The notes below the pieces were generated by a model. It saw only the letters and a list, made by a program, of their open reading frames with translations. It did no database searches and was not told the DNA's origin. Of a DNA stretch of 64,000 bases, positions 15,334 through 24,186 are shown in pieces. This DNA comes from Prevotella sp. HUN102 (GTDB lineage Bacteria > Bacteroidota > Bacteroidia > Bacteroidales > Bacteroidaceae): the NCBI RefSeq assembly GCF_000688375.1, contig NZ_JIAF01000004.1, positions 1,488,001 to 1,552,000 on the forward strand. The letters are read 5' to 3'. Every line of letters begins with the position of its first letter. Within the stretch, counting starts at the first letter, position 1. Position numbers and translations under genes: made by a program.

Positions 15334-15974
15334 CACAACTTGAACGCATAGAACAGATACACCCCGACCTTATCTCGCAGTTCTTCGCAACGGGCGAGTG
15401 CGAAGCTATCCCTGAGGAGCTGCGCCTGTTTCTGCAACAGTTGCAGTGGGCTATGGAGATATACGAGCACGAGCGCAATATCACTCGTGCCGCACGCCGT
15501 CTGCAGCAGCGCATCAACGCCCAGCAACACGTGAAGATAGAACAGCGCACCTGTATGGCACGGCTCTACGAGGCCATCAACTACTTTCAGGTGGACAACA
15601 ACGTGCCCATCAAGATATGGGAGAACCAGTATGCCAACCAGTTTGAGAACCTTGCCAAGATGTGCGCCCTCGCCGGCGACTACAAGACGCAGGGCAAGTG
15701 CTACGAGCGTGCGCTGGATTGCCGCCGCCGTGCATCGGAGATTACCGAGGCCGACCGTGACCTCGGCGTTACCTTCATCATCTCGCCCAACATCACCGCC
15801 GAGGAACTGGGCTTCTCGAAGAAGAACCTCAAGGAGATTGCCGCCAAGCACAACCAAGGCTTCTATGTTACGCTCATCGACTCGCTGCCTATCGAGGCGA
15901 AGGAGAAGAAACGGTTGCTGCGCGATGCCGATATTCAAGATGCTGAAATAGTGGAGGAAATACAGAATGACTGA
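15330..15974 (+). CDS. terminase small subunit-like protein
   Basis: 214 residues. The N-terminal half has a helix-turn-helix-like stretch (EIYEHERNITRAARRLQQRI) and the protein ends in an acidic tail (DADIQDAEIVEEIQND). The stop overlaps the large terminase gene by eight bases. Immediate adjacency to the large subunit and a DNA-binding-like N-terminus make it the small terminase, which recognises the packaging site. Sequence alone would not prove it. Confidence 0.65.
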   Translation: MTQLERIEQIHPDLISQFFATGECEAIPEELRLFLQQLQWAMEIYEHERNITRAARRLQQRINAQQHVKIEQRTCMARLYEAINYFQVDNNVPIKIWENQYANQFENLAKMCALAGDYKTQGKCYERALDCRRRASEITEADRDLGVTFIISPNITAEELGFSKKNLKEIAAKHNQGFYVTLIDSLPIEAKEKKRLLRDADIQDAEIVEEIQND

Positions 15975-17730
15975 CAACCAAACCAATGAGAACAGCGTGC
16001 CCGACTTTGAGCACTACTATATGAACCACGTGCAGCTGCTCGCCAATATCATTGACCCCAATATGCTCTATGCCGAGTGGGCGCGTGCCACGGGTAAGAC
16101 TGAGGGCGTGATAGTGCCACGCCTTATCCGTGTGGCAAACGATATGCCGGGCGAGCTGTCGTTCCTTGTCCACAAGACCTATGTCGCCCTGATGACCAAC
16201 GTATGGCCGAATATTCAGGCATCGTTCTCTCGCCCCGTAATCGTGAACGGCAAGCAGCGTGCGATGCTCGAGTATGGCATCGACTATGTGGTGGGCGAGG
16301 CGAAACTGCCCTCCCACTTCCGCCGCCCACGCTACCCGATAGCCTACGCCAAGCACTCGGTCATCTTCCGCAATGGGGCGCACCTGCAGCTTGTATCTTC
16401 CGACCAGCCTGAAAGTGTGGCAGGTCGCAACGCCGTCCATGCCTTCGTGGAGGAGATGAAGCACAACAGTGGAGAGAAACTCAAGTCGCGCCTGTTCCCT
16501 TCTCTTCGTGGTGGCTCGGCAGACATACGTCGGTCGGCCTACTACGAGGGCGTAACTGGTGTGAGCGATACTGCCCGTGTGGATTTGGGCGAAGATGATT
16601 GGTTTGAGGAGTATGAAAACAAGATGGACCGTCAGCTCATCGAGGAGATAGCCAATGTGTCGCTCGCCATCAACCAGTCGCTTTATAAACAGTTTACCCT
16701 TCAACAGGAATTGCGCAATACTAAGAATCCAGTCGTAATGGAGAAAATACGACTGGAGAGCAATCGGCTCAACGCCTTCGTGGCACGATGGAAGCCACGT
16801 CTTGCCGATATGCGGCGCAACGCCATCTACTATATCCGGGCATCATCGTTCTGCAACAAGGACATCCTCGGTCCCAAGTTCTTCAAGACCCAGCTCGACA
16901 CGCTCGATATGGATGAGTTCCTGACCGCCATCTGCGCCATACGCCACAAGGAGGTTACTAACAAGTTCTTCACTACCTACGACCACGAAAGGCAGCAGTT
17001 CAAGGACAGCTATATTTACGATCAGATTTTGAAGTTCGACCTCAAAGACCAATTCCTGCTCACGGCACGCTATCTGCGCCATTACGACAAACGCGAGCCT
17101 CTTTATATGGGTTATGACCCGGGCAACTTCCAGTCGCTCATCGTGGGACAAAAAAAAGACTATGGCAACCGTTTCGACATCATCAAAGAGTTCTGGGCGT
17201 ATATCCCCGACGATCAGCAGAATCTTGCACAGCAGGTGTACTCGTTCTTCGGTACCGATGCCGTGAACAAGGTAATACACCTTTATCCCGATCGTGCCGG
17301 AAACAAGACACGCGAGGAGTTGGAGCAGATAACCACCGACTCGCTCACGATGAAGGCAGCCTTGGAAAGCTACGGTTTTTCGGTGTTCCTTTACAACGAC
17401 GGTGCACCTACCATCTACCACTGGCAGCAGTTCCGGCTTTGCCAGTTGCTCTTCGGAGAGAAACTTCCCTTACTCCCCAAGGTTCGTATCGATGAGAACG
17501 AATGTGCCAATTTGTGCAGTGCCATTATGATTAGTCCTCTGAAGAAAAACAACGGTAGGATAGAGCTGGATAAGTCGAGCGAGAAGAAGGAAGAACTGAA
17601 ACGTCGTCCGGGTCTGACCACGCAGCTTCCGAGTGCAATGATATACCTTCTTTATGGTCTTTATTCGGACATTATCAAGAAGGAACTAAGCAGTTATCCC
17701 GATGATTTGCCCGAAAACATCACGATATAA
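15967..17730 (+). CDS. terminase large subunit
   Basis: 587 residues. The ATPase domain has a variant Walker A WARATGKTEG (Lys44) and a Walker B AFVEEMKH with acidic residues at about 162-163, plus a coupling-motif region. The C-terminal RNase-H-like nuclease starts at MGYDPGNFQS (Asp384), with later acidic residues LYPDRAGNKTREELE near 440. It powers DNA packaging and makes the cuts at genome ends. The gene lies between the small subunit and the portal, as expected. Confidence 0.93.
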   Translation: MTDNQTNENSVPDFEHYYMNHVQLLANIIDPNMLYAEWARATGKTEGVIVPRLIRVANDMPGELSFLVHKTYVALMTNVWPNIQASFSRPVIVNGKQRAMLEYGIDYVVGEAKLPSHFRRPRYPIAYAKHSVIFRNGAHLQLVSSDQPESVAGRNAVHAFVEEMKHNSGEKLKSRLFPSLRGGSADIRRSAYYEGVTGVSDTARVDLGEDDWFEEYENKMDRQLIEEIANVSLAINQSLYKQFTLQQELRNTKNPVVMEKIRLESNRLNAFVARWKPRLADMRRNAIYYIRASSFCNKDILGPKFFKTQLDTLDMDEFLTAICAIRHKEVTNKFFTTYDHERQQFKDSYIYDQILKFDLKDQFLLTARYLRHYDKREPLYMGYDPGNFQSLIVGQKKDYGNRFDIIKEFWAYIPDDQQNLAQQVYSFFGTDAVNKVIHLYPDRAGNKTREELEQITTDSLTMKAALESYGFSVFLYNDGAPTIYHWQQFRLCQLLFGEKLPLLPKVRIDENECANLCSAIMISPLKKNNGRIELDKSSEKKEELKRRPGLTTQLPSAMIYLLYGLYSDIIKKELSSYPDDLPENITI

Positions 17731-17997
17731 CGGCCGATAATGTCCAATATCTGGTATAAAAAGCGGCCAAAACAGGGCAATAACGAAGGCTATTTACATA
17801 GGTCGAAAACATACTTTTCTGAAAATCAATGCTTTGAGTTCTGAGAAACAAAAATAAAAAAGTCCAAACGACGGAAATCACCACGCACCGCTGACTTTGA
17901 GTATTGAGGTGCAGCTCTTCGAAAGTACGGAAATATGACACCAACCTCCATTTTCCGTCCTTTGCCCCCATAGAGGAATTGCGTAATTTCGCAACCG
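17731..17997. other. gap with possible leaderless promoter for the portal operon
   Basis: 267 bases with no gene. TTTG at 17961-17964, 19 bases, then TAATTTCG at 17984-17991 (one mismatch to the box) would start transcription near the ATG at 17998. A small palindrome TTGCGtaatttCGCAA covers the box. Nothing else is apparent in the rest. Confidence 0.4.
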
Positions 17998-18315
17998 ATG
18001 GAAAAGAGAATCGAAATGGACGGCATCAATGCGATGCAATGGGCAAGGGAGATAAGCAGGCTGCCGCAGGGCGACTTCACGCTGTGCTTCTTCCCTTATT
18101 CAAGGTCGCAGGGGATGGCAGGAGACAAACTTGTGATAAAACCCCATTGCAAGTACCGCACACAGTTGCCACAGGACAAGTTTTCCGTAGATGCCGAGAA
18201 CTACTTTCTTTTCGAGGATGAGCACGGAGATCCCAAAATGTGCTACCGCATACTCATCAGGTATATGGGCTTTCCACAGGACGGATATAAACTTCATAAG
18301 ATTAACTGGTTATGA
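17998..18315 (+). CDS. conserved phage protein preceding portal, 105 aa
   Basis: Residues after MDGINAMQWAREISRLPQGD form a conserved block (FTLCFFPYSRSQG ... KPHCKYRTQLPQDKFSVDAE) ending YKLHKINWL, which I associate with a small protein found before portal genes in Bacteroidetes prophages. ATG 17998 and ATG 18016 are both possible starts. The stop overlaps the portal start. Function unknown; a head-assembly role is likely from context. Confidence 0.65.
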   Translation: MEKRIEMDGINAMQWAREISRLPQGDFTLCFFPYSRSQGMAGDKLVIKPHCKYRTQLPQDKFSVDAENYFLFEDEHGDPKMCYRILIRYMGFPQDGYKLHKINWL

Positions 18316-19781
18316 AAGACAGTATAGAACTATACGGCAATGCCGGCAACTATATTCTGGACGGCAATGTGTTTTCCTTCCAGATAGGAGAGGGACAAAA
18401 GGTATTCAATAATCCCGGACTGCTCATACCGACGGGCAGGCGGTTGCTTCTGCACGAGCACCAGTGGCTCAGCGTGAACGGCTATCAGGTGTGTATGCGC
18501 GGCGTGGACAATGCCCTGTGCGACGAGGTTACAATGGAAATCAAGCAGAACCGTCTGCTGCCACGCCTGTACAGCAAGGAGATAAAAATGCTGTACGGGC
18601 ACGGTCCGTGTGCGTATGTGCAAACTGTGGAGAACGGTAAGCTGAAACGTGAGTACACTGCTCTCCCCGAATGGGATGAGTGGCTGAACACATGGTGTGA
18701 GCGTGGTATGGAGACCTCGGCACAGGAGTTTGCCAAGAGCTGCATCAAGAACTTCTATTATTTCGGCGATTTCTTCTGCAAGTGGAGATTTGCCCGTGGA
18801 AAACGGCTGGGAATGATGCCCGTTGCCGGGTTGGAGCCGTTGGAAAACAAGCACTGCAGACTGGCAACCACCAGACAGGATGTGGCATACGGGCAGACAG
18901 GCTATGGAGATTTCCATCATATTGCCGTGGGCAGGTGGACATACGGACTGGGCAATTACAAGATATATCCCAAATTCGCCCTGTCGGAGGTGGACAATTA
19001 TCTCTATGCTGCCGTATCGCACCACAGGGAGAAATCGGTCGATGAGTTCTACGGCGTAAACGAGACTCATCAGGGAGCGCGCCCCTATATTCAGGGCAGC
19101 AACAAGACGGCTACCTATATAAACTCCTTCCTCCGCAACTCGCTCGCTGCGAAGATCCACATCATCATTCCCAATGCGTGGGTAAGCAGCAAGCGCACGC
19201 AGCTCATCAAGCTCTGCGAGGAGAACAAACTGCTCAAGTCCAAGGACAAAGCCCTGATAAGATACAACGGCATCGAGATAGGCACGGAATACCGTGAATC
19301 GCTGCTTGTAGAATATATGCGACTGGAATTGCGCAAGATAGGCGACTATCTCAGCGGAGCTGACAATCAGGGAAAAGCATATTCCTCAATATCATTTATG
19401 GACTCTTCAGGTAATGAGCAGCAGTGGAAGATTGAGACCGTGGACCTCAAGTACAAGGAATACATAGAAGCTCTCATTGCCTATGACAAGCGGTCTGAAG
19501 AAGCCCTGCTGTCGAGCGTGGGACTGGATGCCTCTATCACGGCAGTAAGCAAGGATGGTGTGATAAGCAAGTCCGGTTCGGACGCCTACTACAACTATCT
19601 TATATATATAATGTCGCTTACCTCGGAGGACGAGATTTGCGCCGAGCCCTTCAACCTTGCCCTGCGGCTCAACTTTCCGCATCTCTACAGGCAGGGCTAC
19701 CGTATCGGGTTCTACCGTGAGGTGCCCCAACGACAGGAGGAAATATCACCCAAAGACCGACTTAATCAGCAACAGTCATGA
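18312..19781 (+). CDS. portal protein
   Basis: 489 residues, between terminase and head-completion genes, the normal place and size for a portal. It has long helices in the C-terminal half (RESLLVEYMRLELRKIGDYL), a Ser/Gly-rich wing (AYSSISFMDSSGNEQQWKIE, about 355-375) of the kind found in portals, and DASITAVSKDG near 415. The ring it forms sits at one vertex and feeds DNA into the head. Motifs are weak, so position weighs heavily. It overlaps both neighbours by four bases. Confidence 0.8.
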   Translation: MKDSIELYGNAGNYILDGNVFSFQIGEGQKVFNNPGLLIPTGRRLLLHEHQWLSVNGYQVCMRGVDNALCDEVTMEIKQNRLLPRLYSKEIKMLYGHGPCAYVQTVENGKLKREYTALPEWDEWLNTWCERGMETSAQEFAKSCIKNFYYFGDFFCKWRFARGKRLGMMPVAGLEPLENKHCRLATTRQDVAYGQTGYGDFHHIAVGRWTYGLGNYKIYPKFALSEVDNYLYAAVSHHREKSVDEFYGVNETHQGARPYIQGSNKTATYINSFLRNSLAAKIHIIIPNAWVSSKRTQLIKLCEENKLLKSKDKALIRYNGIEIGTEYRESLLVEYMRLELRKIGDYLSGADNQGKAYSSISFMDSSGNEQQWKIETVDLKYKEYIEALIAYDKRSEEALLSSVGLDASITAVSKDGVISKSGSDAYYNYLIYIMSLTSEDEICAEPFNLALRLNFPHLYRQGYRIGFYREVPQRQEEISPKDRLNQQQS

Positions 19782-20656
19782 ACATTCTCACAGACCTGTT
19801 CCGGGACTTCGGAACATTCAGCCAATATGCACCGGGGGTGGAGACGAATATGAACCTCGACGATCTCCGCTCTTCAGGAGTTACCGCACGCAAGCGCGTG
19901 GAAACCACACTGACCGCTCCCGTATTCAATGCCATTCTCGGACTTCCCGATACAGCACCGCTTATGGAGGCACTGCGGCAGGCAATGGCCAATATTACGA
20001 TGGCAACGCAAATTGTCTTCGACAGCATCAACCGGCGCAAGAATCAGGTGGACGTGTACAAATATGAGATAGAAGGGATGAAGAGGGCATATATGGAAAA
20101 CTACTATAACGCCATGGACACCATCATCCAACTGCTCATATCCGAAGCCGAGGATACTGAAACAGGAAAACTCTGGTGCAACTCTCGCTACAAGCGTCTG
20201 ATGAACGCCTGCAGGGTAAAGACTGCCGATGAGTTCGATTCCATTTATCCCATTGACCTGTCGTATTTCTTCTTTTTCCGAATCGTTCCCCTTCAGAAAG
20301 AGACACTCGATGAACGCCTCTCGGTCTATTACGAAAAGATGACGGTGGACAACGTGGACCGCACAGAACCCATACTGAATCTGGCACTCTCGAAGAAGAC
20401 CATTGCCAAGGCTCTCCGGAGATTCGACATACTGGAGTTCCCCCCGACCATACGCAATCTTTTCTCCGATAGCTGCGCCAGTCGTTCGGGGAGGGACGAG
20501 AGCACGGCGGCTCTCTCGCTTGCCGACAGGCTCGACCGTGAAGCCGAAGAGCTCATTGCCAATGCCGATACGCTGCTCTCCTCAGACACCACGGCAGACT
20601 TCTGCTCTAACTCGGCATACAACAGCGGGGACGACAACATCGTGATGCTGCCGTAG
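19778..20656 (+). CDS. phage head-associated protein, 292 aa
   Basis: Follows the portal with an ATGA overlap. Mostly helical (DSINRRKNQVDVYKYEIEGM, AYMENYYNAMDTIIQLLISE) with an unusual run of five phenylalanines (LSYFFFFRIVPL) near residue 168 and a Ser/Ala-rich C-terminus. It may be a head-completion, connector or minor head protein. No family recognised with confidence. Confidence 0.6.
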   Translation: MNILTDLFRDFGTFSQYAPGVETNMNLDDLRSSGVTARKRVETTLTAPVFNAILGLPDTAPLMEALRQAMANITMATQIVFDSINRRKNQVDVYKYEIEGMKRAYMENYYNAMDTIIQLLISEAEDTETGKLWCNSRYKRLMNACRVKTADEFDSIYPIDLSYFFFFRIVPLQKETLDERLSVYYEKMTVDNVDRTEPILNLALSKKTIAKALRRFDILEFPPTIRNLFSDSCASRSGRDESTAALSLADRLDREAEELIANADTLLSSDTTADFCSNSAYNSGDDNIVMLP

Positions 20657-20830
20657 GAGGGGGAGATTGAGAGGTTAGAGGGAGTCAGGAGGAGTTAAAG
20701 ACAATACTGCCGTGAGGATGGGAAATGGGAGACGGAAAATGGGAGATGGGAAACAGAAAATGGGAAAGCTCTTGCAGCTTGAACTGTTGTCTTTAACTCC
20801 CTTAACTCCTGAAAAAAACTTTCCCTGAAT
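20657..20830. repeat. intergenic repeat, copy R3 (long form)
   Basis: Left arm GGAGTCAGGAGGAGTTAAAG, then GACAATACTGCCGTGA (20699-20714), then GGGAAATGGGAGATGGG-type 7-base units, then a centre (GAACTGTTGTC) and TTTAACTCCCTTAACTCC at 20793-20810. The arms are complementary. The GACAATACT(G/T)CCGTGA box is shared with copy R6. Confidence 0.8.
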
Positions 20831-20848
20831 TCTAAAACAACAGTGAAT

Positions 20849-21820
20849 ATGAAAGATATAGAACTTACCTACAAGGACAAGACATTCATAATCCCGAACA
20901 GATGGGACGGAATGACACAGAGCCAATACACCGCACTCTGTGCCGACCTGCTCCGTATGGAAGCCGGGGAACTGTCGGCAGGCGAAGTGCGCATCAACCA
21001 CCTCTGCCGGCTTATGTCGTGGAACCGACGCAGATTCCGTACGGAAGAGCAGATCGCCAATCTCATCTCAATCTCCGAACGGCTTACCTTCCTTTTCCAA
21101 ATCAGCTATCCCGACGGCAATGCCGTGCTCGAGGCACTGGATGACAATACCTATCGTCTCTGCCGACGCGTCGATCCCTTCCGGCTCTCACTTCCCATAG
21201 CAAGAGTGTTGCGCAAAATGGAATATCGGTATGTCGTGGACCTCTGTTTTTGCGCCCAACTCATTCCCGTCCTAACCATTGATGGTAAAGATTACAACGG
21301 ATACCGTGTGATTACCGACTGCAATCGTCTGTCCTGTTCGCTCACAGCCTTGCAGTACATCGAGGCCCGGGAACTCCTCGACAAGGGAACCGACGCACTG
21401 CCTCTGCTTGCCGCCATCCTCTACCACCCGGAACCGGAATATGACTCCGGGAAAGCCCACGCCCTCGCACCTCTCTTTGCCCGGAATCTCTCGGTAGAAA
21501 TCCTCACGGCCGTCGCATTCAACTTTCAGGCGTTCAACAGCTATCTCTTCAGCAAGACTCCATTCTCCCTTCTGGGCAAGTTCGAGCCTTCACAGCCGTC
21601 ACCCATCACCACGGATGCCTCGGACGCTATCTACGACCTCTCCAAGGAGGGGCTGGGCAATGTGCATCAGATTGAGCAGATGAATCTGCTTACCTACCTG
21701 AAGGTGCTGCGCAAGAAAACCATTGATGCCGTCCGCACCCTGAAGGGATTCGGTTGGGACAAGGCGAAGATAAGCAGCGAGGTAGGGCTGCCGATCGGAG
21801 TGATAGACAAGATAATTTAA
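20849..21820 (+). CDS. phage structural-region protein, 323 aa
   Basis: ATG 20849 (a GTG two codons earlier gives a slightly longer frame). Starts MKDIELTYKDKTFIIPNRWD and is mostly helical, with a repeat-like run of Leu. The C-terminus has a helix-turn-helix-like LKGFGWDKAKISSEVGLPIG. It is framed by intergenic repeats R3 and R4. It is likely tail-completion or head-tail joining, by position only. Confidence 0.55.
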   Translation: MKDIELTYKDKTFIIPNRWDGMTQSQYTALCADLLRMEAGELSAGEVRINHLCRLMSWNRRRFRTEEQIANLISISERLTFLFQISYPDGNAVLEALDDNTYRLCRRVDPFRLSLPIARVLRKMEYRYVVDLCFCAQLIPVLTIDGKDYNGYRVITDCNRLSCSLTALQYIEARELLDKGTDALPLLAAILYHPEPEYDSGKAHALAPLFARNLSVEILTAVAFNFQAFNSYLFSKTPFSLLGKFEPSQPSPITTDASDAIYDLSKEGLGNVHQIEQMNLLTYLKVLRKKTIDAVRTLKGFGWDKAKISSEVGLPIGVIDKII

Positions 21821-21824
21821 GACG

Positions 21825-21900
21825 GGAAACGTTAGATGTTAGATGGGAAAACATTCCCATCTAACATCTAACATTTAACATCCCCCATCTAACATCTCAA
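21825..21900. repeat. heptad repeat, copy R4 (short form)
   Basis: A short purine arm (ATGTTAGATGGGAAAACATT) opposite CATCTAACATCTAACATTTAA-type units, all from the 7-base CAT-Y-T-M-M pattern. It fills the gap to within four bases of the next ATG (21905). The arms ATGTTAGATGGG / CCCATCTAACAT are complementary. Confidence 0.8.
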
Positions 21901-21904
21901 GAAT

Positions 21905-22489
21905 ATGATTAAAGACCAATTTCTTTATTTCGCACGATACCCCAGAAAAGAAGGAGTTCTTGCCATCTTTACCAACGGTGCGAGCCATACTCCCGGCTAT
22001 GGCGACATCGTCCGTGAACTGAGAGAACTCCCCGAAGACTCCCGGATACCCGAACTCGACAACTACGTCTACGGACAGTCATTCGAGGATGTGCAGCAGC
22101 GCATAGACAAACTCATAGGCTCATACCTCTTCGTAGACTATGGAGAAATCAACCTACGCTCAGACGGACGCAACTCATACCAGTGCGTCCAACGCATAGC
22201 CGTCACCATAGCCTGCAAGATGCCCAACCGTGCCGATGCCGCAGAACGTATGCTCGCATCCGACAACACCCTCCGTCTGCTCGCCCGACTGCACGCCCAC
22301 TTGCTTGCCGATGCCGATGCAGGCAGCATAGGATGGCTTGCGCGCAGCGAACTCGACAAAGCGGAAATCATCCCTTTCGTTGCCACCGAGCTCCACTCTG
22401 TCGGATGGACGCTGATGCTCTCCTGCATCGCCCCCGACACCCTCGGCACACACCATCTCTACCGGTCCTTTGCCAATCAGGCACCGTAA
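21905..22489 (+). CDS. phage structural-region protein, 194 aa
   Basis: MIKDQFLYFARYPRKEGVLA, then a mixed alpha/beta middle (FEDVQQRIDKLIGSYLFVDY) and an Ala-rich helix (ADAAERMLASDNTLRLLARL). No known motif. It precedes the lysis genes and its last codons contain their promoter. Likely a head-tail connector or tail terminator; family not recognised. Confidence 0.55.
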   Translation: MIKDQFLYFARYPRKEGVLAIFTNGASHTPGYGDIVRELRELPEDSRIPELDNYVYGQSFEDVQQRIDKLIGSYLFVDYGEINLRSDGRNSYQCVQRIAVTIACKMPNRADAAERMLASDNTLRLLARLHAHLLADADAGSIGWLARSELDKAEIIPFVATELHSVGWTLMLSCIAPDTLGTHHLYRSFANQAP

Positions 22490-22499
22490 AGTAACTTTG
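22469..22499 (+). promoter_or_regulatory. promoter of lysis genes
   Basis: TTTG at 22469-22472, 19 bases, TAACTTTG at 22492-22499. The -33 box is inside the last codons of the upstream gene. Drives holin, endolysin and spanin-like genes. Confidence 0.75.
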
Positions 22500-22521
22500 T
22501 ACAGCAAAAAACGATCAGCGT

Positions 22522-22773
22522 ATGAAACCGAACACGAAAGAATGGTTCCAGTACATCACGGCCGGAGGAATGATTGTCAGCGGCGTGGTGCTCACGTTCC
22601 TCTGCTTCTTCCTGAACCATTACCAGATCAGCGACTCCGTGCTCTGGTATATGGCACAGGCACTCGTCTATGCCGGCAGCATCTTCGGGGTGTCAATGTA
22701 CATCAAGACGAAATGGGGAGAAGTGAAGAACGACGTGAAGAATATCATAGACGAGGAATTAAGCAAAAAGTAA
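22522..22773 (+). CDS. holin-like protein, two membrane segments
   Basis: 83 residues. Two hydrophobic segments (about residues 12-31, AGGMIVSGVVLTFLCFFLNH, and 42-60, WYMAQALVYAGSIFGVSMYI) with a charged C-terminal tail rich in Lys (WGEVKNDVKNIIDEELSKK). This fits a class II holin. It is followed after seven bases by the endolysin gene, so the lysis role is well supported by context. Confidence 0.8.
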   Translation: MKPNTKEWFQYITAGGMIVSGVVLTFLCFFLNHYQISDSVLWYMAQALVYAGSIFGVSMYIKTKWGEVKNDVKNIIDEELSKK

Positions 22774-22780
22774 GCATACA

Positions 22781-23299
22781 ATGGCAACAGAAGCACAGCG
22801 CGCCTTCGCACGCAACATCTATCAGGCAGCCCTCGAGGCTACCGACATCGCCCCCGAGTTCGTAACGGCACAGGCCATCCTCGAGAGCGGGTGGGGCAAG
22901 TCCCGGGTGGGCAGGTTCAATCTCTTCGGCATTACCAAGGGAACGGGCTGGACGGGAAAGACCGTCCTCGTGAAGACCCACGAGTATTTCCCAACACCCA
23001 ATCGCAGGTTCACGGCTCCCGAGCGCATAGTCTCCGTCAGCAAGTGCAAGACTCCGGGCAAATGGTACTACACCGTCTACCGGCTCTTCAAGGACTTCGA
23101 CTCCCTTGCCGACTGTCTGCACGAACACACCCGGCTGCTCCGTAAGCCCGGCTATGCCGACGCCTGGCCCTACCGTAGGGATGCCGAGGAATTTGCACGT
23201 CGTATCTGCGACAGCAAGGGAAGCAGATATGCCACCTCGCCCGACTATCTCCGCACGCTGCTCTCGCTTATCAAGTCTGTCCGTTCAATATGCCAGTAA
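22781..23299 (+). CDS. endolysin, glucosaminidase (FlgJ/lysozyme-like) domain
   Basis: 172 residues. The motif AQAILESGWGKSRVGRFNLFG around residues 31-51 is the catalytic-Glu segment (Glu35) of the glucosaminidase family, followed by FDSLADCLHEHTRLLRKPGY. The protein is only the catalytic domain, without signal peptide or binding domain, so it needs the upstream holin to reach the wall. It cleaves peptidoglycan glycan strands at lysis. Confidence 0.9.
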   Translation: MATEAQRAFARNIYQAALEATDIAPEFVTAQAILESGWGKSRVGRFNLFGITKGTGWTGKTVLVKTHEYFPTPNRRFTAPERIVSVSKCKTPGKWYYTVYRLFKDFDSLADCLHEHTRLLRKPGYADAWPYRRDAEEFARRICDSKGSRYATSPDYLRTLLSLIKSVRSICQ

Positions 23300-23303
23300 G
23301 CCT

Positions 23304-23972
23304 ATGACACCGAAAGTAAAACTCACTTGGAACGCCATCAGTCTTATCCTGATGACGCTCTTCGCAGGGATGACTATCCTTGCATTCAGGGCATACAGCG
23401 AAGTCAAGGCCGACCGCGACCGGCTCAGGGAGAATCAGAAGATGCTCCTCCACAACGGCGTGGTGGAGATAACTCAAACTGACACGGGCAACAGCCGTGC
23501 TTCCACTCCGGCACTTACCCTGCGTCCCGAGGAGTTTCTCCGAAGCGGCGACACACTGAGAAAGGTTGCCCGGCAGGCAGGTATCAATGGCTCACGGATA
23601 TCTGCGGCAGCCACCACCTCTACGGTTACCAGTGCTGAAATCGTCACTTCCGTCTCTCATTTCCCTGTTCTTCCATCCTTGCCACACGACAGTGTCATCT
23701 TACCGCTCTCTCACTCCTTAACTTCCGAATCCATTGACACTGTTACCTGTTTCTCGTGGCAAGATCCGTGGCTGTCCCTCTCAGGCTGTGTGTCGGATTC
23801 ACTCTTTCGTGGAACAATATCATCCACCGACACGCTTGACATCATCGTCCATCGTGTGCCCAAGCGATTCCTGTTCTTTCGTTTCGGATGCCGGGAAGTA
23901 CGTATGGACATCATAAGCCGAAATCCTCATACCCGGCTCACATACGCCCGATATTACAAACTGGTCAAATAA
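23304..23972 (+). CDS. Rz-like / spanin-type lysis protein, 222 aa
   Basis: ATG 23304 follows the endolysin stop by four bases; the frame is open upstream but only as shadow. N-terminal membrane anchor (residues about 10-28, AISLILMTLFAGMTILAFRA) followed by a short coiled coil (YSEVKADRDRLRENQKMLL), then a long Ser/Thr/Leu-rich periplasmic part, ending MDIISRNPHTRLTYARYYKLVK. It is the third gene of the lysis cassette; an inner-membrane spanin or Bacteroidetes counterpart is inferred. Confidence 0.65.
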   Translation: MTPKVKLTWNAISLILMTLFAGMTILAFRAYSEVKADRDRLRENQKMLLHNGVVEITQTDTGNSRASTPALTLRPEEFLRSGDTLRKVARQAGINGSRISAAATTSTVTSAEIVTSVSHFPVLPSLPHDSVILPLSHSLTSESIDTVTCFSWQDPWLSLSGCVSDSLFRGTISSTDTLDIIVHRVPKRFLFFRFGCREVRMDIISRNPHTRLTYARYYKLVK

Positions 23973-24019
23973 ATGCTTTCATAGTTATTAGTTTTTGGTT
24001 ATTAGATTTAATCAGGTTC

Positions 24020-24050
24020 GATAGCCGTCGCAGTGATTGCGACGGCTATC
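24020..24050 (+). terminator. hairpin terminator after lysis genes
   Basis: Perfect 13-bp stem GATAGCCGTCGCA / TGCGACGGCTATC with a five-base loop. The tail (TCTCTCATAT) is not a clean U-run, so termination strength is uncertain, but it is the obvious end of the lysis operon. Confidence 0.7.
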
Positions 24051-24186
24051 TCTCATATCATATATTAGCAGAAGATAAACAGTTCTAACCGACTGATTAT
24101 AAACAAACTACTACTTGCACGTTCCTCTTTATAGTGTTACCTTAGCAGTACAATTAGAAACAAAGAACATTCAAAAAACAAAGATT

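Noticed and set aside
22469..22499. Operator-like role for the box at the end of the 21905 gene
   Set aside because: It fits a promoter exactly and needs no further explanation.
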